The notes beneath the pieces were generated by a model. That model saw nothing but the letters and a program-made list of their open reading frames with translations, did no database searches and was not told the origin of the DNA. Position numbers and translations under genes: made by a program. From the NCBI GenBank assembly GCA_949592205.1, contig CATIUR010000004.1:5893001-5957000 (forward strand): 64,000 nucleotides of DNA, written 5' to 3'. Of this stretch, positions 47,334-55,900 are shown in pieces. How positions within the stretch are numbered: the stretch's first letter is position 1; every line of letters starts with the position of its first letter. The DNA is from Helichrysum umbraculigerum (Eukaryota; Streptophyta; Magnoliopsida; Asterales; Asteraceae).

Positions 47334-48113
47334 ATGTCTAGTCAATCACATTACCATGTTTACGCTTCGGATGAAGAGCCGACCGAGGCTACTTTTGAGG
47401 GTCCCGCGATTACAGTAGGGGATGAGTCATCAGTTCATGTGAGAGCTATGTCTGATGACACTAGTGATGCTTACTTAGTACCACCTCCGACCGCACCTGT
47501 GGTCACTCCTACCCCTACACCACCTGTTGCGAGTACCTCTCGTGTACCTGTACATCGGATGACAGCTAGGATCTGTGTTCGGGATTTTTCCAGGGGACCA
47601 CTCGCGCCGCGCGATAAGGCGCCAGTGACTGAGTCTGAGGTTCCAGTTGTCGAGCCGCCACAGAAGAGGCTCCGACCTTCTCATCTGGACTGGATGCCTC
47701 GAGTATTGAGAGAATGGAGATCACTAGAGGGTATTCCCTCGACCTTTGAGTTTGGAGAGTCCTCCCACTCACCACCATCTGCATATCTCACTGGTGAGCC
47801 TCTGGAGCTCACTGTGCCTACCCTTGTGGCTGTGGTCCACACCATGTTTAGGATATCATCTAGCAGGAGCAGAGATTTGATGGAGCTACTGAGTGATGCC
47901 TCCCGCACTGACATGGATATGGCTATGCTCCATCAAAGGATGGATTTTGTGGAGACTCACCGTCAGACAGACTGGCAGAGTCTAGCATCCACCCGTGCAC
48001 GCGTTGCAGCTTTAGAGAGGCGTGCTAGGGTGTCAGAGATTGTAGCTAGTGTTTGTGTGATGACTGCAGCAGTGATGGTTGCGGTTAGGATGTATTTACC
48101 CTGGTTCCGTTAG
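47334..48113 (+). CDS. Accessory ORF of element E, upstream of gag
   Basis: 259 codons from ATG 47334 (MSSQSHYHVYASDEE), the first sizeable frame after the PBS and separated from gag by about 650 nt. The N-terminus is acidic; residues 50-70 are Pro/Thr/Val-rich (PPTAPVVTPTPTPP); the middle has a basic PPQKRLRPSHLDW segment and FEFGESSHS. Residues about 180-235 look helical and could form a coiled coil (AMLHQRMDFVETHRQTDWQ). The last 25 residues contain a hydrophobic stretch (IVASVCVMTAAVMVAVRMY) that could be a C-terminal membrane anchor. I know no defined domain; similar KRL...GESS segments occur, as I recall, in Asteraceae gypsy polyproteins. It could be a detached N-terminal extension of gag or a separate protein. 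Confidence 0.65.
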   Translation: MSSQSHYHVYASDEEPTEATFEGPAITVGDESSVHVRAMSDDTSDAYLVPPPTAPVVTPTPTPPVASTSRVPVHRMTARICVRDFSRGPLAPRDKAPVTESEVPVVEPPQKRLRPSHLDWMPRVLREWRSLEGIPSTFEFGESSHSPPSAYLTGEPLELTVPTLVAVVHTMFRISSSRSRDLMELLSDASRTDMDMAMLHQRMDFVETHRQTDWQSLASTRARVAALERRARVSEIVASVCVMTAAVMVAVRMYLPWFR

Positions 48114-48765
48114 GTCTGTGTATGGCGGTTGTGCCTACACCATATTAGACTATTACTTTTGGGGAAATATATGTATGTATTCGTTATGGACTAGCTGTAT
48201 GTTGGATGAAACTTTGTTAGTAAAATGGGTATATGTATAGGAAACCCATCATCTTTTGTATAACGCTAACCATAGATGGGTATATTAGAAATCCCATCTC
48301 ATTTTGTACTAAACTCATGTAACAGCGTTTTGATCTTTAATATATAATGTATGCTTGGTTTACATCTCGTGTTCATTATGCTTATTATCAACCATGTTAT
48401 TTCATCTTACAACTGTCGACTTGTGATTAAACCTATACTTTATCGACACTTTGTGACCAACTCTTGTAAACCCTGAAACATTTTACAGCTTGATGATTGA
48501 TTATTCTTGAGAACCTCTAAAATTTACAGTGTTAAACGACAATGAAAAGAAATATGTATTGGACATTATATAATGACGCCTGGCCAACGTGATTATATTA
48601 TGCTAGATACATGTGGGTGTTTCAAAGTTGTATGGCACGTGTTGTAAAATTCTATTCATTCATCTTTTCATGTCATTCATTTCTATTAAATGTGAATCTT
48701 TGATCTATTCACATTCAATACCTCAACATTAACACTCTGCATTTTATTCATCGCAGAGCTGAATC
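48114..48765 (+). other. Second leader of element E, between accessory ORF and gag
   Basis: No coding frame. Two successive hairpins follow the accessory ORF: ATGGGT (48225-48230)/ACCCAT (48244-48249) and GATGGG (48275-48280)/CCCATC (48293-48298). Further on is the kissing-loop-like hairpin at 48564-48602. The gag ATG follows TCGCAGAGCTGAATC. Confidence 0.7.
48564..48602 (+). other. Kissing-loop-like hairpin of element E
   Basis: Left arm CATTATATAATGACG, loop CCTGGCCAA, right arm CGTGATTATATTATG. Pairing outward from the loop: three pairs, a G-G mismatch, seven pairs, a T-T mismatch, three pairs. The 9-nt loop contains self-complementary TGGCCA with two bases before and one after. It lies 164 nt upstream of gag. 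The core aligns to the blocks in B and C. Confidence 0.62.
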
Positions 48766-50557
48766 ATGCCTCCCAAACGACGAGTCACTAGAACAAGTCA
48801 AAAGACGACTACGCCTCCACCACCACCACCCACCGAAACCACTGAACAAATGATCGCACGAAGAATAGCTGAAGGTATTGCTGAATATGAGGCAAGCCGT
48901 AGTCGTGAACCTGGAGCTAACAACAGTGGATCTACCCCTGTTAATACTGAGACACTCGTGAATACTAGCCGAGGGTGTTCATACAAAACATTTCAGGCTT
49001 GTAAGCCGATTTCTTTTCGTGGCACCGAGGGTGCAATTGGTATGATTCACTGGATAGAGAAAACTGAGTCGGTATTGGATATTAGTGACTGTTCACCTGA
49101 CTGTATGGTGAAGTATGCTGCTTGCACTTTGGCTGACAAAGCGCTCACTTGGTGGAACAGTCAGATCCAATCACTTGGTCGACCAGCTGCTTATTCAATG
49201 TCATGGGGAACATTTAAGAATCTGATGTTGGAGGAATTCTGCCCTCGCAGTGAGATGCAGAAAATAGAAACAGAGTTGTGGAACATCACCATGATTGGTG
49301 CTGATATTACTGGGTACACCACTAAGTTTCAGGAACTTGCACGTCTAGTGCCACACATGGTGACACCTGAGTATAAGCGTATCGAGCGCTACATATACGG
49401 TCTGGTACCGCAAATCCGCAGTCTGGTAACATCATCTAAACCGGACTCATTCAGGAGTGCTGTTACTCTAGCACAAAGTTTGACCGAGGAGGAAGTCAGG
49501 ATGGGAAATCTGACTAAGAAAGCTGTGTCGGGAAAAGGTGAACCGAACAGTACTGATGTTAGTAGTTCTGGTGGTGCAAAGCGAAAGTGGAACGGTAGTG
49601 GTACTGATCGTCAGGGTCAGCAGAACAAGAAATCTTCTGGAAATGCGAAAGCATATGTTGCCACTACCACCGAATCGAAACCATACCTGGGTAACAAACC
49701 CAAATGTGGTAAGTGTAACCGACACCACGAAGGTGGGTGTGGGTATTGTGGAAACTGTAGGGCATGGGGACATAGAACCCGAGAATGCAAAACTAACCCT
49801 CCCCCACGAGCAAACACTGAGCGTCAAAACCAGGGATGTTTTGAATGTGGTGAGCAAGGACACTACCGTAACCGATGCCCTAAGCTCAACAACAACAACC
49901 GCGGTAACAACAATAACCGAGCCAACAACATCAACAACCAACCGGCTCAAGGAAGGGCATTCGTGATCGGGGCACAAGAGGCACGCCAGGACCCTAACAC
50001 CGTCACTGGTACGTTTCTTGTAAACAATCATTATGCCTCTGTGTTAATTGATTCGGGTGCTGATTTAAGTTTTGTGTCTACTGAATTTAGACCACTATTA
50101 GAACTTGAATCCCGTAAGTTAGACAACAAGTATACCATAGAATTAGCCGATGGTGAGTTAATCGAATCAGGAGAAATAGTACCGGGATGTACCTTGGAGT
50201 TAGAAGGTCATCTCTTCGAAATAGACTTACTACCGGTTAAGTTGGGAAGTTTTGACGCTGTAGTCGGTATGGATTGGTTATCTAAGAACCGCGCTGAGAT
50301 CATATGTCATGATAAACTGGTACGATTACCACTGTCAACAGGAGAAACACTTGTGGTTCAAGGTGAGAAACGAAAAAGTACCACAAAAATGATTTCGTGC
50401 TTGAAGGCCAGTAAGTATCTCCGAAAGGGGTACCAAGCATTTTTGGCACACATTGTAGAAAAGAAAACTGAGGAGCGACGTATAGACGATGTGCCCATTG
50501 TACGCGACTATCCAGGAGTATTTCCTGATGAGTTGCCGGGATTGCCACCCCCACGAC
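48766..50557 (+). CDS. Element E gag-protease (5' part of gag-pol)
   Basis: Starts MPPKRRVTRTSQ; the frame is open to the F insertion, 597 codons later. Gag core: GCSYKTF at about residue 65 and ALTWWN. CCHC knuckles at residues 328-341 (CGNCRAWGHRTREC) and 358-371 (CFECGEQGHYRNRC) bind RNA. Protease active site at D429 (DSGADLSF), then VGMDWLSKN. The last native codons are the GLPPPR linker ahead of RT. In an undisrupted copy it would be translated with 61227-64000 as one polyprotein. Here F's LTR supplies a stop two codons later, leaving a possible free gag-protease product. Confidence 0.93.
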
Positions 50558-52953
50558 TGTAACACCCCCGAAATTCGCTGTTTTGCGGAAGCATGATTTG
50601 GGGTGTTACTAATTAAATATCAAAGCACAAGATATACAGCAAACGACCTCTAAATGAGACGTTTTGTAATTTAGTTACATTCCATAGATATAATGTTTGA
50701 AAACTTAGTGTTTTCGTATACAAAATGTAGTTTCCCCTAGAGTCCACGCGTATAGCGGGAGATTCTATTACATAATCGTAATCTACAAAAGATAATGCTA
50801 AGAATCTCCGTTAATGCAGTTGTGTTGAAATCATGCAACTCTAGCTAAAATCCTGGAGTAATCCTACTCCATCCGGGTACCTGAGAAAACATGCTAAAAA
50901 GTGTCAACCAAAAAGGTTGGTGAATCTCACAGGTTTGTAAATAATATCGGCTTTGAACACGAGATTTCATTAGTAGTGCCCGTAGGCGTAAAATCAGCCA
51001 TTTCAATCCAGCAATCGTAAAATCAGTATTTGCAATCCAGCAAATGTAAATAAATAAGTTTATACCGTTGCCATGAGGCTCATAATCGAAGCTTAACCCG
51101 TAATTAATATGTTTGCTCCCGTGACATGCTCGTAAGTGAGCAAGCATCAGTAACGAATAAGTTGTCACCCGTTTATACGTGTAAATCGGTACGTAGCAGC
51201 GCTACTGCCCCGGGTGGGGAGGGTCATTTCCCTAATGGATCCATTAACTACTGTTCGCGCTTAAGTCCATAACTAACGATATATGATGGAGAGACTTCTG
51301 TAAATAGTAATTAACTCATGCAATTCCGTTTGGTATAGAAATCAGTTTAGTACTTGTGTTCAGGAAAAATCAGTAGCATGTATCTCCCCCAATAAGATAA
51401 AACAGTAAAAAGTGGGGCCGTAAGACTCACCTGAGTCTTTGCAAGTACGTTTATATCAATAAACGAGTAATTAATATCAACCGTAGGTTCTTCGAACCCG
51501 TAACCTTCAAATGCCTAAACATATAAAGTTAAGTAAGTAGATGTCTCGCAAGACCATCTAGGCTAGTTGTTTACACAACTCATTATGTCCAAGTGTTTGT
51601 TTAGTAATCCGTTTGTAGTTTGAAAACAAATATGGCCCTTTGGTGACGGTAGGTAATAATGATTCAAAGTGTTATCATTTACAACGCAATTTAGTGTAAT
51701 TGTAATAGAAAGTATGTTCTATGACGTTTGTTAAGTCGTATAACATAAGTATTTGAAGTTGTGTAAGTTCGACACTTAGTAAAATCCGACTTTTCAAGGT
51801 TCTGGTTTGTGCGACGTAGCATGCGACGTAGCATGCGACGTAGGGTGCGACGCAGGGAGGTACGTCGCATGATGCGACCTTCGCAAATCAATGCGACGTA
51901 GATTCGGTTTGCGACGTAAAAGTCTACGTCGCTATGTGCGACGTCCGCAAGTTAATGCGACGTAATAGGCTGCGTCGCTAGTGCGACGTTGGGATTTTTG
52001 TGCGACGTAGGCCGCGACGTCGCTAAATGCGACGTTGGCCACAAAATGCGACGTTTTGAGCTACGTCGCAGATAGTCCAGCGTCTCTGCGACGTAGCGGT
52101 CTGATCGGAATTTGGTGGCCGGAAAATCGGTCGAAAAGCTTCCGTTTGGTCCAAATCTTTTACCCAACCCATTTTTGGACATATTAAGCATATATAAACC
52201 ATAAAAACATAAAAATGAGTAAAAACGGAGAGTTTCGGGTTTTGTCGGGAACTTACAACTTGCCGAAATGAAATTCCGGAAAGATAGGATTGTAGATCGT
52301 GTTGTCGTGGTCACTTTTCTCCAAAAGAGTGGTATGATTCGGCGAGGTTTCGTGGTGTTATTTTGCGATTTTAGTGATGAAATTGGTTTGGTGGTTTGAA
52401 AGTAAAAGAAAGAGAGAGAGAGAAAATAGAAGTGGAAATGAAAGAGAAGGTGGGGAAATGGGAGGTTATCCTCCCATTTTCCGGTCCCCGCACCCCGTGC
52501 GGTGTTCGTTTCCTCCGTCGTTTAGGCGTTAAATCAAGCGGTTATATTTTTAAAAGATGACGGGAATATTTTAATGAAATTCCTTGAAATTAATTATAAA
52601 AGCAATTTGTCGAAGTATTAAAATTCTTAACTCGCGTTTAATACGTATTCGTTAAATTATTTAAATTGTCGTCGTGGTATTATAAATAATGTTTGTTCGC
52701 TGTGTATTTTACATAATAAAATACGTTCTCATTATTTAGGTAAGTTTCTGTCACCAACGTCCAAGTAACTGTGTCGGACTCCGCCCGGTTAATTCGTACG
52801 ATTAATCCAAATCGCGTAAGTACACACATATATATATAATTCACCTTATATATATATACAAATAGAGTCTGCAATTAGTCCTATTACCTACTAATTACAA
52901 CTAGTTACAATCAATTAGGCATAAATAATTATCCTAATTTAGCAGGTGTTACA
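50558..52953 (-). repeat. Left (3') LTR of element F
   Basis: Starts TGTAACACCCCCGAAATTCG and ends AGCAGGTGTTACA. A terminal inverted pair TAACACCCC/GGGGTGTTA within its first 52 bp can enclose the GCGGAAGC word (CGGAAGC at 50586-50592). The hairpin CAACC/GGTTG is at 50905-50919. The palindrome cluster is at 51807-52105. A GA-rich microsatellite-like run lies at 52405-52450. Confidence 0.95.
51807..52105. repeat. Palindrome cluster in LTR F
   Basis: About 18 copies of TGCGACGTA or its complement TACGTCGCA and close variants, in both orientations, so inverted pairs abound (GACGTC centre). The repeat also occurs at about 60075-60373 in the right LTR. The Arg-rich peptide encoded across it (RRTLRRMLRRMLRR) is a by-product. 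Confidence 0.9.
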
Positions 52954-52988
52954 TTCTCCCCTTGTTAAAGAAATTTCGTCCCGAAATT
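52954..52988 (-). promoter_or_regulatory. PPT and adjacent hairpin of element F
   Basis: In element orientation TTTAACAAGGGGAGAA abuts the LTR start TGTAACA. The hairpin AATTTCG (52972-52978)/CGAAATT (52982-52988) has a three-base loop and overlaps the end of the gag-pol frame. Confidence 0.78.
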
Positions 52989-55900
52989 AGTTCGTGTGCA
53001 CAGATGGTGCGTTGTCTGGGAAGAGATGTGGGTATTTCTGTCGCATTTGGTCTTCCCGTTCCCAGGTGAACTCAGGGCCGCGCCTAGAATTCCACCTGAC
53101 TTTTACTATGGGAATACGACTCTGTTTCAATTGCTTGACCTCTCGGTCCATGATTTCCATAGGTTTCTCGACAAAATGAAGTTTATCATCGATTTGAATT
53201 TCGTCGAGCGGTATAATCAGCGTCTCGTCAGACAGACATTTCTTCAAGTTAGAAATGTGGAATGTGTTGTGTACGCTGCTAAGTTCAGCAGGAAGTTGCA
53301 GGCGATAGGCCACTGGACCAATCCTTTCAAGGATTTCGAATGGTCCGATGTATCTAGGATTTAGTTTGCCTCGTTTCCCGAATCGAATAACACCTTTCCA
53401 TGGTGCCACTTTGAGAAGTACCTTGTCTCCTACCTGGAACTCAAGGTGTTTGCGTCTCACGTCAGCATAGCTTTTCTGACGATCACGTGCGGCTTTCAGC
53501 CGGTTTTGAATACCAACGATTTTCTCAGTAGTTTCTTGAATGATTTCTGGACCCGTGAGTTGGGATTCTCCTAACTCAGTCCAACAGACAGGTGATCGGC
53601 ACTTACGTCCGTAAAGTGCCTCGAAGGGTGCAGCCTTTATGCTGGTATGATAACTGTTGTTGTACGAGAACTCGCACAACGGTAAATGATTTTCCCAAGA
53701 AGTACCGAAGTCGACTACGCAGGCTCGTAGCATATCCTCCAGTGTTTGAATAGTTCGCTCGCTTTGGCCATCGGTTTGCGGGTGATAAGCAGTACTCATA
53801 TCCAGACGAGTACCAAGAGATTTCTGTAGCGATTGCCAAAAGTTTGAAGTAAAACGGCTGTCCCTATCCGAGATGATCGAGATAGGTACACCGTGTCGCG
53901 AGATGATTTCTTTGACATAGATGCGAGTCAGACGCTCCATCTTGTCGGTTTCCTTGATGGCCAGAAAATGAGCAGATTTCGTGAGACGGTCCACGATCAC
54001 CCAAATGGTATCGCAACCACTCGAAGTTTTCGGTAGTTTGGTAATGAAGTCCATGGAAATCTGTTCCCATTTCCATTGAGGAATTTCAGGTTGTTGAAGC
54101 AACCCCGAGGGTCTTTGGTGCTCGGCCTTGACTTTGGAACAGGTTAGGCATTTACTGACGTACAAGGCAATGTCAGCTTTCATGTTAGGCCACCAATACA
54201 ACCCTTTGATGTCCCGATACATCTTGTCAGAACCAGGATGTATAGAGTATCGAGATTTGTGAGCTTCAGTCATCACCAAATCTAGCAAGTTTCCGAATTT
54301 GGGTAACCACACCCGGTTAGAGAAGTATCGAGTTCCATCGGGTTTGATTTCGAATTGTTTATCCAAGCCTCGCAAGGCTTCATTTTTCAAGTTTTCATCG
54401 TTGAGTGCTTCAAGTTGAGCGGTAAGGATTTGAGCAGGGAGCTCGTTAAGAATTGTCATAGAAAGTGCTCGGACTCGAAGGGGTTTCACTCGTTCTTTTC
54501 GGCTTAAGGCATCGGCAACTACGTTAGCCTTGCCCGGATGGTATTTGATCTCGCAGTCATAGTCACTAAGCAACTCAACCCAGCGACGTTGTCTCATGTT
54601 TAGATCTTTCTGATCGAATATGTGTTGGAGACTTTTGTGATCGGTAAAGATAGTGCTTTTCGTACCATAGAGATAATGTCTCCAGATTTTCAATGCGAAG
54701 ACCACAGCACCTAACTCGAGGTCGTGGGTCGTATAGTTTTTCTCGTGAATTTTTAGTTGTCGAGAGGCATAGGCAATGACTTTTTCCCGTTGCATCAACA
54801 CACAACCAAGTCCCTGGTGTGAGGCGTCGCAGTAAACTACGAAATCGTCGGTGCCCTCGGGTAAGGACAAGATTGGTGCACTGCAAAGTTTGTTTTTCAA
54901 TAGCTGGAAGGCTGACTCTTGTTTATCAGTCCAATCGAACTTCTTATCCTTCTGAGTCAGTGTGGTAAGTGGAACAGCTATTCTTGAAAAGTTTTCGATG
55001 AATCGGCGATAATAACCAGCAAGACCTAAGAATTGTCTCACTTCGGTTGGAGTGGTCGGTGACTCCCAGCCCTTGATTGCTTCAATCTTGGCGGGATCAA
55101 CATGAATTCCTTGGCTGTCAATCACGTGCCCGAGGAATTGAACGGTTCGAATCCAGAACTCACACTTAGAGAATTTGGCATATAACTCTTCGTGTTTCAG
55201 AAGTCCTAGAATGGTTTTCAGATGTTGAGCATGTTCCTGTTCGTTACGAGAGTAAATCAGGATATCATCGATGAACACAATGACGAATTTGTCAAGATAT
55301 GGTTTGCACACCCGATTCATAAGGTCCATGAATACGGCCGGTGCGTTGGTTAACCCGAATGGCATCACTTGGAATTCATAATGCCCATAACGAGTTCGGA
55401 AAGCTGTCTTTGGAATATCATTGTCACGGACTCGGAGTTGATGATAACCCGACCGTAGATCAATCTTCGAGTAAACACTCGATCCCTGGAGTTGGTCAAA
55501 TAGGTCATCGATTCTAGGAAGTGGGTACCGATTCTTTATGGTTAGCTTATTCAGCTCTCGGTAGTCGATACACATGCGGAAAGACCCATCTTTCTTTTTC
55601 ACGAATAAGACCGGAGCTCCCCAAGGTGAGGAACTTGGTCGAATGAATCCTCTGTCCAGGAGTTCCTGTAGTTGGTTAGACAACTCCTGCATTTCGGATG
55701 GTGCTAAACGGTAAGGGGCTCGTGCCACGGGTGCAGCTCCGGGCACAAGTTCGATTTGAAATTCAACTTGTCTAGGTGGCGGAAGTCCGGGCAAGTCTTC
55801 AGGAAAGACTTCCGGAAAATCCCGTACGATCGGAACATCCTCAAGTCGCTTCTCCTCCGACTTCTTCTCCGTTACATGTGCGAGGATGGCTTGATACCCT

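Noticed and set aside
49468..50031. Minus-strand 187-codon frame
   Set aside because: Antisense shadow of element E gag; also not open in the equivalent region of D.
50845..51168. 107-codon minus-strand frame present twice (also 59113-59436)
   Set aside because: Duplicated only because it lies in the two LTRs of F; it overlaps the LTR hairpin module and has no recognisable domain.
51691..51891. Arg-rich 66-codon frame, also present in the right LTR of F
   Set aside because: It arises from translating the TGCGACGTA repeat cluster; no start context or conserved neighbours.
51807..52105. Regularly recurring palindromes reminiscent of a CRISPR array
   Set aside because: Spacing is irregular, repeats are 9-15 bp, occur in both orientations, and lie within a plant retrotransposon LTR; no cas genes.
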